Assembly (NCBI RefSeq): GCF_003952525.1
Contig: NZ_CP034451.1
Span: 1,054,001-1,118,000, forward strand
DNA length: 64,000 nucleotides
Origin: Mesorhizobium sp. M3A.F.Ca.ET.080.04.2.1
Lineage (GTDB): Bacteria > Pseudomonadota > Alphaproteobacteria > Rhizobiales > Rhizobiaceae
Direction of reading: 5' to 3'
The position numbers and the translations under genes were made by a program. The notes beneath the pieces were generated by a model that did no database searches, was not told where the DNA came from, and saw only the letters and a program-made list of their open reading frames with translations. Within the stretch, counting starts at the first letter, position 1. Each line of letters starts with the position of its first letter. Below, in pieces: positions 38,630 through 46,798 of the stretch.

Positions 38630-39856
38630 TCAGGAGATGAAAGCGAGCCAGGCCGTCCCGGCGGCGAGCGTCAGCAAGGTCAGAGGCAGTCCGACTCTGA
38701 AGAAAGCGACGAAGGACAGTAGCTTGCCCGCCGCTTTCGCCTGCTCGGCGACGATCAGATTGGCCACGGAGCCGAGCAGCGTGAAATTGCCGGCGAGCGT
38801 CGAACTCATCGCCACCACCAGCCAGGCGCGCTGCGGGTTCTCGAGACCCGGAATGAATGGCCTCAGCGCCAGCACCGCCGGCACGTTGCTCATAATGTTG
38901 GAAAGCACCGCGGTGAAGGCGGAAAGCCGCCACACATCGTCGAGACCGATTGCCTTGGCGGAAGCCGTCAGCTCGGGCGTGAGCAGAGTGCGCTCGGCAC
39001 CGGCCACCACCACGAACAGGCCGGCGAACATGAAGAGCAGCGGTCCGTCGATCTCGCGGTAGATGCGATGCGGCTTAATCGCGCGGGTGACGAGCAGGAA
39101 GGCGCCGGCGATCAGCGCCGCCTTGGCCACGGGTACCCCGACGAAGAAGGCGACCGCCAGCATCACGCAGGCGATGGTCGCCTTCAGCACCTGTCCCGGC
39201 AGCATGCGGCCGCGATAGACCTCGGGGCTGAGTTCCACCGTGCGCGAGAACTCGGCGCGGTAGACGATGCGGATGATGACGATGACGGCGACGAGGCCGA
39301 ACAGCGCGACGGGTGCAAGCGCCACCGTGAAGGCGGGATAGGAGATGCCCGACAGCGCGCCGATCACCATGTTCTGCGGGTTGCCTGTAATGGTGGCGAC
39401 GCTGCCGCAGTTGGAGGCCGTACAGGTGGCGATCAGATAGGGAACCGGGTTGCGGTTGATGATGCGGGTGACGTGGACCACGATCGGCGCCATCACCAGG
39501 CAGATCGCGTCATTGACCAGGAAGGCCGAGAGAACGCCGGTCAGAAGCGTCACCATGATCAGGAGCATGAATGGTGCGTGCGCGTGCTCGATGGCGAAGC
39601 CGCCGAGCGCACGGAAGGCGCCTGAGACTTTCAGATGCGCCACCACAATCATCATGCCGAGCAGCAGCGTGATGGTGTCGAAATTGATGGAACGGTAGGC
39701 ATCCTCGATGCCGATGGCGCCGATGGCGATCATGGCAGCCCCGCCGAGCAGCGCGATGCCGGCGCGGTCGAGCCGGAGGCCCGGGAAGCGACCGACGGCA
39801 ACACCGGCATAGGTGAGCACGAGGATGAGAAGCGCGCCGGTGCCCGTCCATGTCAT
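38630..39856 (-). CDS. Anion permease (ArsB/NhaD or SLC13 superfamily)
   Basis: A 408-residue polytopic membrane protein with about 11 helices. LLLGMMIVVAHLKVSGAF, SAFLVNDAICLVMAPIVV, ATCTASNCGSVATITGNPQNMVIG and, in the second half, AVLSNIMSNVPAVLAL with TLAGNFTLLGSVANLIVAE show the two inverted repeats and paired hairpin motifs of the ion transporter superfamily. Substrate could be arsenite, dicarboxylate, sodium or another anion; it is not decidable here. ATG 39856 is used; its ribosome site is weak. It appears to be a single-gene unit. Confidence 0.85.
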   Translation of the reverse strand: MTWTGTGALLILVLTYAGVAVGRFPGLRLDRAGIALLGGAAMIAIGAIGIEDAYRSINFDTITLLLGMMIVVAHLKVSGAFRALGGFAIEHAHAPFMLLIMVTLLTGVLSAFLVNDAICLVMAPIVVHVTRIINRNPVPYLIATCTASNCGSVATITGNPQNMVIGALSGISYPAFTVALAPVALFGLVAVIVIIRIVYRAEFSRTVELSPEVYRGRMLPGQVLKATIACVMLAVAFFVGVPVAKAALIAGAFLLVTRAIKPHRIYREIDGPLLFMFAGLFVVVAGAERTLLTPELTASAKAIGLDDVWRLSAFTAVLSNIMSNVPAVLALRPFIPGLENPQRAWLVVAMSSTLAGNFTLLGSVANLIVAEQAKAAGKLLSFVAFFRVGLPLTLLTLAAGTAWLAFIS

Positions 39857-40098
39857 TGCCGGAATATCCCGTGTCCTGCCCTGCCCGGCAGAATCTGCCG
39901 GTGTCCGCGGGACCACCTTTAACAATGGTGCCCGAAAGCCGAAAGCTGGGAAACCGCGGTCCAGCAAACTCGCTGCCGCCTTAGGGAACAGCCGGGATTT
40001 TGAGCGGCCGCCAGAGCGGCCTGTATATTCGGATCATCTAATGTAATAATTGCTGGACAGATCAGGCTGACCATCCTGTCGTTCGGGGGACTATTCGG

Positions 40099-40311
40099 AT
40101 GAACACGGTCGTGGAAGGGGACCATCGCGTTCTGCGCAAGGAAGAGCCGATGGTCCAGGGAGAATGCCGGCGTTGCCACGGCGCTCGCACCGTGTTCGTG
40201 TGTGCCCGGTGGCTGAGTTCCAATGGTCACTGCTGCCCGGAAGGGACGCATAGGCTGAAATGCCCGGGGCAAAGCGTGGCATGCATGGAGTGCCGCGGCC
40301 CGGAGGCCTGA
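40099..40311 (+). CDS. Possible small Cys-rich protein
   Basis: A 70-residue frame with paired cysteines (GECRRCHG, HCCPEG, LKCPG, ACMECRG) that resembles a short zinc-ribbon protein. A GGGGGAC sequence precedes the ATG at 12 bp, which is a poor ribosome site. An internal ATG (MVQGECRRC) would give 53 residues. I do not recognise a family, and the frame may be chance. A hairpin follows 16 bp downstream. Confidence 0.3.
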   Translation: MNTVVEGDHRVLRKEEPMVQGECRRCHGARTVFVCARWLSSNGHCCPEGTHRLKCPGQSVACMECRGPEA

Positions 40312-40326
40312 GAAAGCACGAAATTT

Positions 40327-40367
40327 GGGGAGCCTGCCGTACCCCCGCCGGACGCGGCAGGCTCCCC
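40327..40367. repeat. Strong inverted repeat
   Basis: Perfect 13-bp arms GGGGAGCCTGCCG and CGGCAGGCTCCCC around a 15-nt loop, followed by GACCGGCCTCGACCGGCC. No T-tract. It could end the transcript of a small gene on its left. Confidence 0.7.
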
Positions 40368-40560
40368 GACCGGCCTCGACCGGCCGCCGCAAACAGCTAG
40401 CTTGTGGCACAGCGCACGGAGTGCCGTCATTAAAGTTTGACATAGCCGTTGCCAGTTAAAAACCTGCAGGCTTAGCATCTCTTCGCAACGAGCCTATTGC
40501 GTTGCGCTCTGCCGCCGCTTACCACTTCCGGACTTCGGGTTTTCTGGTTCGGCAGGGTAG

Positions 40561-42426
40561 ATGATCGCACGACTGCGACGTGCCATGCGGTGGCAAGCGC
40601 TCCCGCTCCTCGGCGGGTTTGTCATCGTGGCGGCGATTGTCGGTGGGCGTGCCATCTTGGCCGAAACGCAGATCGCGGATCGTGTCGCGAGCCGTCGATC
40701 CATTGAGACCCAGCAACTGCTCGCCGGCCTGCTTTCGCTTACCCAGGACGCCGAGACAGGCCAACGCGGCTATCTGCTCACAGGCGAGAAGACCTATCTC
40801 CAGCCGTACCAGCATGCGGTCGAAGCGCTGCCGGGTCAGCTTGCGCGCATCGACCAGATGTTGCCGGCAAGCAGCGAGGCGGCGCAGCAAGTCGCCGGCA
40901 TAAAGGAGGCGCTCGCCCGCAAGCAGTCCGAACTGGCCGAGACGATCCGCCTTTACGACGCGGGCAACATGTCGAAGGCGCTGGAGATCGTGCGTGGCGG
41001 CAGCGGCAAGCTCGACATGGAGCAGATCCAGGCCAATATCGACGCGATCCGGCGTATCGATGGGGCAAACCTGCAGGCGCGTGCATTGCGCATGGAACAG
41101 GTCGAAGACTGGCTGCGCGCCGGTTCGTTCGCGGCGCTGGCCGCCATACTTCTGCTCGGGCTCTATACGATCCGCGAGTCCGGCCGCCGCTTCCGCGCCG
41201 TGGTGATTGCCCAGGATGCGCTGAGCGCGAAGAACGCGGCGCTGGAAAATGAGATCCACACGCGCGAGCGAGCGGAGTCACAGCTGCGCCAGGTGCAGAA
41301 GATGGAAGCGGTCGGCCAACTCACGGGCGGCATCGCGCATGACTTCAACAATATGCTGGCGGTCATCACCAGCGCCATGAACCTCGCCCAGCGCAAGCTG
41401 GCGCGCGGCGAGCACGACGTGGAGACCTTCGTCGAGGCGGCCGCAGACGCTGCAGCCCGCGCCGCCAATCTCACGGCACGGCTGCTCGCCTTTTCGCGCC
41501 AGCAGCCGCTTGCGCCGCAGCTGGTCGACGCCAACCGGCTGGTCACCGGCATGTCGGACCTGTTGCGCCGCACGCTGGGGCAGTCGATCGAGATTGAAAC
41601 CGTGCTGGCCGGCGGCCTATGGAAAGCGCATGCCGATCCCAGCCAAGTCGAGAATGCCATCCTGAACCTGGCGGTCAACGCGCGCGACGCGATCGGCGAG
41701 AAAGGCAAGCTCACCATCGAGACCGCGAACTGCCATCTCGACGAGGCCTACGCTGCCGGCCACCCGGAAGTGAAGGCCGGCCAGTATGTGATGATCGCGG
41801 TGACCGATACCGGCACCGGCATGTCGCCGGACGTCATGGCCAGGGCTTTCGAGCCGTTCTTCACGACGAAGCCTGTCAACCACGGAACGGGGCTGGGCCT
41901 GAGCCAGGTTTTCGGCTTCGTCAAACAGTCGGGCGGGCATGTGAAGATCTATTCCGAACCGGGCGAAGGCACGACGATCAAGATATACCTGCCCCGTTTC
42001 GCGGGTCCGGAAGAGGCGGCGCCGTTCGCGAGGCTCGGCGGCAAGGCCGAGCCGGCCGCGACCGAAACGGTCCTTCTGGTTGAGGATGACGCCCGGGTGC
42101 GTTCCGCCACGTCAGCAGCCTTGCTCGAGCTCGGTTATACGGTGATCGAGGCCGGGAGCGGCGAGGAAGCACTCGGCAAGCTCGGTGAAAATCCCGCCAT
42201 CGCGCTGATGCTGACCGATATCGTCATGCCGGCGATGAATGGCCGGCAGTTGGCGGAAGAAGCGAAGGGACGCGCGCCGTCGTTGAAGATCGTTTTCATG
42301 ACCGGCTTCACCCGCAACGCGGTGGTCCATAACGGCGTGCTCGACCACGACGTGAACTTCATCGCCAAGCCGTTCACGCTGGAGCAGCTTTCGGCGAAGC
42401 TGCGTGATGCGCTCGCGAAGCCGTAA
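40561..42426 (+). CDS. CHASE3 sensor hybrid histidine kinase with receiver
   Basis: A 621-residue membrane sensor. Order: transmembrane helix (residues ~13-33), CHASE3 extracellular domain (~40-180, with DAETGQRGYLLTGEKTYL), second helix (~189-205), coiled linker, HisKA-type H-box (VGQLTGGIAHDFNNML, His260), HATPase domain (NAILNLAVNARDAI; DTGTGMSP; GTGLGLSQVFGF), and a C-terminal receiver with the acid pair in VLLVEDDARV, the phospho-acceptor in LTDIVMPAMNG and Lys in FIAKPF. The receiver fused after the kinase suggests a phosphorelay or fast dephosphorylation switch. No response regulator is next to it. ATG 40561 follows GGCAGGGT. Confidence 0.93.
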   Translation: MIARLRRAMRWQALPLLGGFVIVAAIVGGRAILAETQIADRVASRRSIETQQLLAGLLSLTQDAETGQRGYLLTGEKTYLQPYQHAVEALPGQLARIDQMLPASSEAAQQVAGIKEALARKQSELAETIRLYDAGNMSKALEIVRGGSGKLDMEQIQANIDAIRRIDGANLQARALRMEQVEDWLRAGSFAALAAILLLGLYTIRESGRRFRAVVIAQDALSAKNAALENEIHTRERAESQLRQVQKMEAVGQLTGGIAHDFNNMLAVITSAMNLAQRKLARGEHDVETFVEAAADAAARAANLTARLLAFSRQQPLAPQLVDANRLVTGMSDLLRRTLGQSIEIETVLAGGLWKAHADPSQVENAILNLAVNARDAIGEKGKLTIETANCHLDEAYAAGHPEVKAGQYVMIAVTDTGTGMSPDVMARAFEPFFTTKPVNHGTGLGLSQVFGFVKQSGGHVKIYSEPGEGTTIKIYLPRFAGPEEAAPFARLGGKAEPAATETVLLVEDDARVRSATSAALLELGYTVIEAGSGEEALGKLGENPAIALMLTDIVMPAMNGRQLAEEAKGRAPSLKIVFMTGFTRNAVVHNGVLDHDVNFIAKPFTLEQLSAKLRDALAKP

Positions 42427-42462
42427 GACCTTGAGGCGCCGTGCGCTTGAAACGGGCGAAGA

Positions 42463-42627
42463 TCAGATCCGCCCGAGCACCACAAGAATGATCACGATGA
42501 CCAGCAGCAGCCCGAGGCCGCCGCCGCCATAATAGCCGGTGCCATAGAACGGGCCGCCGCCCAGCCCGGCGAAGCCGCCAAGCAGGGCGAGAATGAGAAT
42601 GATGATGAGAATTGTACCGAGGGTCAT
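42463..42627 (-). CDS. DUF3309-type small membrane protein
   Basis: A 54-residue protein too short for most gene finders. It has two hydrophobic helices (GTILIIILILALLGG and LGLLLVIVIILVVLG) joined by a Gly/Tyr-rich loop (FYGTGYYGGGG), the pattern of the DUF3309 family common in proteobacteria. Function is unknown. It is followed on the same strand side by the small gene at 42665 upstream, 37 bp away, so the two could be co-transcribed from the EcfG-like promoter at 42895. Confidence 0.8.
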   Translation of the reverse strand: MTLGTILIIILILALLGGFAGLGGGPFYGTGYYGGGGLGLLLVIVIILVVLGRI

Positions 42628-42664
42628 GGCTTTTTCCTCTCCGACAGCGCAGTGCCGCCTGTTG

Positions 42665-42862
42665 TCAAGGGGAGGAACTCACAAATGGCTGCCTAAGTTC
42701 CGCTCTCGGCTGGGCCGGGATCCCTTGCCGTTGAAGATCGGCGCTGTCGGATGAGACGATTGGCCCTGGGTTGGCTTCAAGGCCTCTGGGCGCCAACAGC
42801 ATGAACGCGATGGCGATGGCGATCGATGCGATGATCGTGGCAGTACCAAAAACGTCCTTCAT
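42665..42862 (-). CDS. Small single-pass membrane or secreted protein
   Basis: A 65-residue protein with an N-terminal hydrophobic helix (ATIIASIAIAIAFMLLA) and a polar tail rich in Pro, Ser and Gln. No family recognised. Support comes from a GGTTGGAAA ribosome site and, more strongly, from a perfect EcfG-type promoter 33 bp before the ATG. The DUF3309 gene lies 37 bp downstream. An overlapping frame on the other strand (42771-43091) has no such signals. Confidence 0.6.
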   Translation of the reverse strand: MKDVFGTATIIASIAIAIAFMLLAPRGLEANPGPIVSSDSADLQRQGIPAQPRAELRQPFVSSSP

Positions 42863-42894
42863 TTTCCAACCTGCAGCATTCGAAACTGCTAAAC

Positions 42895-42919
42895 AACGCC
42901 CCGTAACGCCTGCCGTTCC
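42895..42919 (-). promoter_or_regulatory. EcfG-type (general stress) promoter
   Basis: Read on the minus strand: GGAAC, 16 bases, CGTT, ending 33 bp before the ATG at 42862. This is an exact match to the alphaproteobacterial EcfG consensus. Confidence 0.75.
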
Positions 42920-43087
42920 CGCGACAGGCCTTCGCGCCGGTCCGCACCCGAGGAACCACCCATTTCAAACCGCCTACGTTGGGGACCCGCTGGAACGGCT
43001 TCCGGCCAGGCACAACGCCCTGGCGTTGCAAAAGGCGCTGAAAGGCAATCAAATGGGCGCGTCACCACTGAAAACCTGGCCCCTCGA

Positions 43088-43378
43088 ATGAAAAGCCTGT
43101 CGATCGCCTTTGCTGCCGGTGCGATGATGTGGCCAGCGAGTGTCGCTCACGCCCGACCAGATACGCGCGCCATGACCTGCGCCGAGACGCAGGCGCTGAT
43201 CCAAGAGCGCCACGCGGCGGTGCTGACCACCGGACCCAGCACCTATGACCGTTTCGTGCGCCAGTTCGGCAATGAGTGCGACTGGCCAGAGGTGCCGGTC
43301 TCGGTCGCGGTGCCGACCCGAGATGGGCAATGTCGCGTCTATCGCTGCGAGGAGCCGCCGTTCGACTTCCCTGGCTAG
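43088..43378 (+). CDS. Small secreted protein of unknown function
   Basis: A 96-residue protein with a signal peptide (MKSLSIAFAAGAMMWPASVAHA) and four cysteines in the mature part (MTCAET, NECDW, GQCRVYRCEE), suggesting two disulfides. No domain name can be given with certainty. The frame ends 117 bp before the GFA-type gene. No convincing ribosome site: the start follows CCCCTCGA. Confidence 0.65.
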   Translation: MKSLSIAFAAGAMMWPASVAHARPDTRAMTCAETQALIQERHAAVLTTGPSTYDRFVRQFGNECDWPEVPVSVAVPTRDGQCRVYRCEEPPFDFPG

Positions 43379-43494
43379 CTCCTGGCTTTGCGGCGATGCG
43401 GAACCGTTATGCCCGGCTGCGAATTGTAGCCGGCAACGGCTCGGTGTTCGTCGAGACTGCTTTCAGGCACCGGGCGTGGAGGCAGGAGGAAGCC

Positions 43495-43944
43495 ATGTCC
43501 AGCGATTTCACGCGAAGCGGCAGTTGCCTGTGCGGCGGCGTTCAGTTCCGGGTGGCCGGCGACCCTCTCAGGGTCGGCCTTTGCCATTGCAAGGATTGCC
43601 GCAAGACTAGCGGATCGGCCTTCCAGGCCTTTGCCGTCTGGCCGCGAGCCGCCTTCGAGGCGGCCGGAATCACCAGCACCTATGGCGGGCGCAGCTTTTG
43701 CCCGACCTGCGGCAGCCGCGTTCCGTTCGTCGGCGAAAATGAGGTCGAGGTGGCGATCGGCGGCCTCGACGTAGCGCCGACCGAAGGGCTTGAACCAAGC
43801 TATGAACTGTGGGTCGGCCGACGCGAGCACTGGCTGCAGCCCCTGCCCGGCGCGCGCCAGTTCGAGCACGACCGGATCGCGGACGCCGCTGTGGACGACG
43901 CGCCAGCCAATGGCCTCGGCGAGCGCCTGCGCGAATCTGCGTAG
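43495..43944 (+). CDS. GFA-family (Mss4-like zinc) protein
   Basis: A 149-residue protein of the GFA / CENP-V family. Zinc-binding cysteines are arranged as SGSCLCGGVQF, GLCHCKDCRKTSGSAF and SFCPTCGSRVPF, which is the complete family set. Members were first described as glutathione-dependent formaldehyde-activating enzymes, but most have no proven activity. AGGAGGA precedes ATG 43495. Probably a separate unit from the secreted protein upstream. Confidence 0.9.
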   Translation: MSSDFTRSGSCLCGGVQFRVAGDPLRVGLCHCKDCRKTSGSAFQAFAVWPRAAFEAAGITSTYGGRSFCPTCGSRVPFVGENEVEVAIGGLDVAPTEGLEPSYELWVGRREHWLQPLPGARQFEHDRIADAAVDDAPANGLGERLRESA

Positions 43945-44092
43945 AACTGAACAAGTTTGGGCAACACGCGCTTGCGTCGGAGCCAATCCGGATGCGGCTG
44001 TTTGTCGGCATTACCAGCGATCCCGACAGCGGCACCGCGCCGAAGTTCGAGGCCGTTTGCTGGCAATCCGGGTAAGATCGCGCCCGGAACGC

Positions 44093-44126
44093 AAAAAAGC
44101 CCGCCATGCCTTGCGGCACAGCGGGC
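44093..44126 (-). terminator. Rho-independent terminator of msrA
   Basis: On the minus strand GCCCGC and GCGGGC pair around a 16-nt loop with its own GCCGCAAGGC stem, followed by TTTTTTGCG. It is 40 bp past the msrA stop. Confidence 0.85.
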
Positions 44127-44165
44127 GGAATTGGCCAAAGGCTACATTGCGTAGCCGTGAAATAT

Positions 44166-44684
44166 CTACGAGGCGGCCGCTTTTTCGCGGACCGGGAGCT
44201 TCCAGCCCGGCCGCACGAAATGGCAGGTGTAACCGCTGGGATAGCGCTCGAGATAGTCCTGATGTTCAGGCTCGGCCTCCCAGAAGGGGCCCGCCGGGGC
44301 GAGTTCGGTGACGACCTTGCCCGGCCATAGGCCCGAGGCATCGACATCGGCGATGGTGTCCTCTGCGACCCGCTTCTGCTCGTCGTTTTCATAGAAGATC
44401 GCTGAGCGGTAGCTCGTGCCGACATCGTTGCCCTGGCGGTTCCTCGTCGTCGGGTCGTGGATCTGGAAGAAGAACTCGAGCAATGTGCGAAAACTGGTTC
44501 TGGCTGGATCAAAGACGATCTCGATCGCCTCGGCATGGGTGCCGTGGTTGCGATAGGTAGCGTTGGGAACATCGCCGCCCGAATAACCGACGCGGGTCGA
44601 GATCACCCCGGGGAAGCGGCGGATCAAGTCCTGCATGCCCCAGAAACAGCCGCCCGCGAGAATCGCGCGTTCGGTAGAAGCCAT
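44166..44684 (-). CDS. msrA: Peptide methionine-S-sulfoxide reductase
   Basis: A 172-residue MsrA that repairs oxidised methionine (S-sulfoxide) in proteins. The catalytic Cys13 is in the signature [39 protein letters not shown] and [27 protein letters not shown] are the conserved core. The C-terminal part lacks the usual pair of resolving cysteines: after residue 13 the only Cys seen is in [12 protein letters not shown] 44684 follows AGGAGGTG. Single-gene unit with terminator. Confidence 0.94.
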   Translation of the reverse strand: MASTERAILAGGCFWGMQDLIRRFPGVISTRVGYSGGDVPNATYRNHGTHAEAIEIVFDPARTSFRTLLEFFFQIHDPTTRNRQGNDVGTSYRSAIFYENDEQKRVAEDTIADVDASGLWPGKVVTELAPAGPFWEAEPEHQDYLERYPSGYTCHFVRPGWKLPVREKAAAS

Positions 44685-44843
44685 GTCACACCTCCTTTTG
44701 GATTTCTCCATAGGTGGGTATTCTCACCCGCTTCTTCCAGCGGCTCAAGTTGCTAACCGCCCAAGTGGCCGTTAATCGAAATCGACACGCGTAGAGCGAA
44801 CACCCATCGACAGCTAGGCGGCGGGTGTTCGCTATCAAACAGG

Positions 44844-45056
44844 TTAGCGCTGCCGGCCGCCACGGCCTTCGTGGCCGTGTCCCTCGCCGCCAAGACAGTT
44901 GGAGTCGGCGATACCGCAGCAGCGGCCGGCCCAGAGCTTGTTGGTTGGCGAGTTTTCGCATTCGGTGTTGGCGGCCTGCTGGCCGGCCATGGCCGAGCCG
45001 GCCAAAGCAGATGCGGCAACAAAGGCAAGAAGAGTATTGCGAATGATTGCGGTCAT
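44844..45056 (-). CDS. Small secreted Cys/Gly/His-rich protein
   Basis: A 70-residue protein with a signal peptide ending AGSAMAGQQ. The mature ~45 residues contain four or five cysteines (TECENS, GRCCGIADSNC) and end with a Gly-His-rich tail (GGEGHGHEGRGGRQR) that could bind metal. GTGGAG lies eight bases before ATG 45056; the longer frame to 45125 is rejected. No family recognised; short Cys-rich exported proteins of this kind are common in rhizobia. Confidence 0.72.
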   Translation of the reverse strand: MTAIIRNTLLAFVAASALAGSAMAGQQAANTECENSPTNKLWAGRCCGIADSNCLGGEGHGHEGRGGRQR

Positions 45057-45202
45057 TTTTGAATCTCCACGTTGAATGGCGTCTATTTGCAGCGATGTGT
45101 CGCCTGGCAACATGAAATGGTTCACTGAGGTTTCGAAAAAATGTCGTCGCGCCGGTTTCGATGTTTCAGGATCTTGCTGACGCTACTGCGATGACTCGCC
45201 GA

Positions 45203-45526
45203 TCATTCGTCGCGCTGCGTGCGAAACCTGCGCACCACCACCTCGAAAACGATGTCGGAAATCCACATGGCGGAGACGCCGATGAGAAAGGCGGCGGCGA
45301 GCGTGGTGGTGTCGTCGGCTGCGTCAGGCATCGGTAGGCCGCTCGCCTCGACCCACGCGACCACAGGCAGTGTCAGATAAGCGGCGGCGAGCGCGCCGCA
45401 GATCGGCGAGGCCACCATCTCGCGCAGCTTGTAGCGATGGCGTGACAGCGCCCTCAGCACGCCGCCGGCGAGGCCTGCCGCCACCACCTGGCCCTTGATG
45501 CCGAGCAGGTCGAAAATGTCGTGCAT
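45203..45526 (-). CDS. Phage-derived membrane protein (lysis cassette, possibly holin-like)
   Basis: A 107-residue protein with about three predicted membrane segments (GQVVAAGLAGGVLRAL; ICGALAAAYLTLPVVAWV; TTLAAAFLIGVSAMWISDIVFEV) and a charged C terminus (VRRFRTQRDE), the layout of holins. Its ATG shares one base with the stop of the preceding lipoprotein gene (TGATG). It is the last gene of a run of small overlapping genes of prophage lysis type. Name based on position and layout, not on a recognised family. Confidence 0.6.
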   Translation of the reverse strand: MHDIFDLLGIKGQVVAAGLAGGVLRALSRHRYKLREMVASPICGALAAAYLTLPVVAWVEASGLPMPDAADDTTTLAAAFLIGVSAMWISDIVFEVVVRRFRTQRDE

Positions 45527-45720
45527 CAGGGCCTCCAGCCGCAGAGTTTCGTTCCTTTGCGATTGTGGGCGAGAAGCGCCCTCGCCTCCGCGTCGGACAA
45601 CGCATCGACCGTCTTCGCCGAAAGCCGCAGCGGCGCGGCGGCCGTGCAGAAGCTACCCCCGGCGGGGCTGCAGCCGGCAAGCGCCAGAGCGATCAGAACA
45701 GCGGTCAGTTCCTTGCCCAT
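45526..45720 (-). CDS. Small lipoprotein, Rz1/o-spanin-like
   Basis: A 64-residue lipoprotein: signal MGKELTAVLIALALAGC with lipobox LAGC, then a short mature part (FCTAAAPLRLS, ALLAHNRKGTKLCGW). The ending AHNRKGxKLCGW is a pattern I associate with phage lysis lipoproteins of rhizobial prophages. It overlaps the preceding frame by 16 bp, as outer-membrane spanins (Rz1) usually overlap the inner spanin gene. It was not in the main frame list as a separate gene because the frame stays open upstream. Confidence 0.65.
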   Translation of the reverse strand: MGKELTAVLIALALAGCSPAGGSFCTAAAPLRLSAKTVDALSDAEARALLAHNRKGTKLCGWRP

Positions 45721-45944
45721 GATTTCAGCTCCTTTCGGATCGCATCGGCCGGCAGCGCGGCGATATCGTTGTCGACCTGATCGGCCACATCGCGCGCCGC
45801 CGTCTCGCCGGCCGCCTGCCTGGCGCGTTCGGCTCGTGCGCCGGCAAGCCGCTGGTGGAAGCCCCAGCCGAGTGCCGCGATGAAGGACGCCATCAGGCGC
45901 AAGAGCGCCGGATTGCCGAGCAGGAAGGACAGAAGCGCCGTCAT
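45705..45944 (-). CDS. Small membrane-anchored phage protein, i-spanin-like
   Basis: A 79-residue protein with an N-terminal membrane helix (NPALLRLMASFIAALGWGF) followed by a helical, charged, coiled-coil-like tail (AGARAERARQAAGETAARDVADQVDNDIAALP), the structure of inner-membrane spanins (Rz). Start at 45944 overlaps the stop of the 32-residue gene as ATGA. The following lipoprotein gene overlaps its end. Assignment rests on layout and neighbours. Confidence 0.6.
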   Translation of the reverse strand: MTALLSFLLGNPALLRLMASFIAALGWGFHQRLAGARAERARQAAGETAARDVADQVDNDIAALPADAIRKELKSWARN

Positions 45945-46039
45945 GACAGCCACCACACGAACAGCGCGCCGATGAGGAGCAGCGCGCCGATCGCCCAGGG
46001 CAAGATCTGGCGAATGACTTCGGTGAGGAGCTGAACCAT
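45941..46039 (-). CDS. 32-residue membrane microprotein in lysis cassette
   Basis: A single hydrophobic helix (ILPWAIGALLLIGALFVWWLS) after a short polar start (MVQLLTEVIRQ). GAGGG precedes the ATG at 46039, and the stop overlaps the next start as ATGA, which argues for real translation. Function unknown; small holin or antiholin is one possibility. Confidence 0.55.
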   Translation of the reverse strand: MVQLLTEVIRQILPWAIGALLLIGALFVWWLS

Positions 46040-46049
46040 TCTTGCGCCC

Positions 46050-46253
46050 TCACTTCGACCAGTGGAATCTGTGTGCGAGCGCGTACCAGACTTCGGTGGC
46101 GGCGCTGACGGCGAGGCCGAATCCGGTTTCGAGCGCCATCTGGATATCGGGATCGGCAGACAGCGCCGCCGCATCGCCGGCGCCGAGAAGGCCGCGTGCG
46201 ACGAGGACGCCGGCGCCATAGCGCAGGACGATGCGGATGATGACGGAAATCAT
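46050..46253 (-). CDS. Small phage-type membrane protein
   Basis: A 67-residue protein with a first hydrophobic segment (ISVIIRIVLRYGAGVLVARGLL) and a second amphipathic one (GFGLAVSAATEVWYALAHRF). It starts inside the last codons of the endolysin remnant (4-bp overlap) and is typical of small genes beside rhizobial prophage endolysins. No enzymatic motif. Confidence 0.6.
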   Translation of the reverse strand: MISVIIRIVLRYGAGVLVARGLLGAGDAAALSADPDIQMALETGFGLAVSAATEVWYALAHRFHWSK

Positions 46254-46798
46254 TTGCAGAACACTCCAAGCAGGTTGCAGGGAAGATGCGCCGTCCAGGC
46301 CGCGACCGCGCCCAGCGCCAGCACGGTCAGCGCCAGGGTGCGGGCTGCCTTGCCGGGCGGCGCCTGACGGGGCGGGTCGGACCGCGCGCCGTCAGCCCGA
46401 GCCCCAGCCGCCGCCTGTTCGGCCACCGGCGCCGTCGCCTGCGGCGCGGAGTGAGCGGGCACAACAGGCCGCGCCGTAAGCAGCAGCGCATTGGCGCGCA
46501 CCGACGCGATGCGCGCCCTCCAGCCCTTGCCGAAGGTCGGCCAGGTCGGCAGACGCTCGAGGAAGGCCAGACGCGCATCGCAGAGCGCGTCGATGACGAC
46601 GCCGGCAGGCCTTGCTCTCGCGGCCCCGAGCGTCGCCGGACCGATGCGGCCGTCCCTGGCAACGCCGAGCACGGCCTGCAGATATTTCGCCGCCCTGCCC
46701 GGCCCGCTGTTCACGGCGAAGTCGAACACGGCGTAGTCGATGCCGTCGGGAAGCTCGGCGCCAAGCACGGCGTCCCAGTAGAAGCGGCGGTAGGTCCG
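46250..46798 (-). pseudogene. Truncated phage endolysin (C-terminal PG_binding_3 part)
   Basis: From about 46795 downward the frame reads YRRFYWDAVLGAELPDG, DYAVFDFAVNSGPGRAAKYLQAVLG, DGRIGPATLGAA, which is the PG_binding_3 half of the GH108-type N-acetylmuramidase family, then a Pro/Ala linker and a C-terminal membrane helix (LALTVLALGAVAAWTAH). The catalytic GH108 half, with its essential Glu, is missing: upstream of the junction the DNA continues as a different gene in another frame. So the lysozyme can have no hydrolytic activity. This is good evidence that the cassette is a decayed prophage. Confidence 0.75.

Larger units (their letters stand above)
39857..40560. other. Long intergenic region with hairpin and a possible tiny gene
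   Basis: About 700 bp between the anion permease and the hybrid kinase. It contains a strong 13-bp inverted repeat at 40327-40367 and one weakly supported Cys-rich small ORF at 40099. The rest shows no gene-like sequence. Confidence 0.5.
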
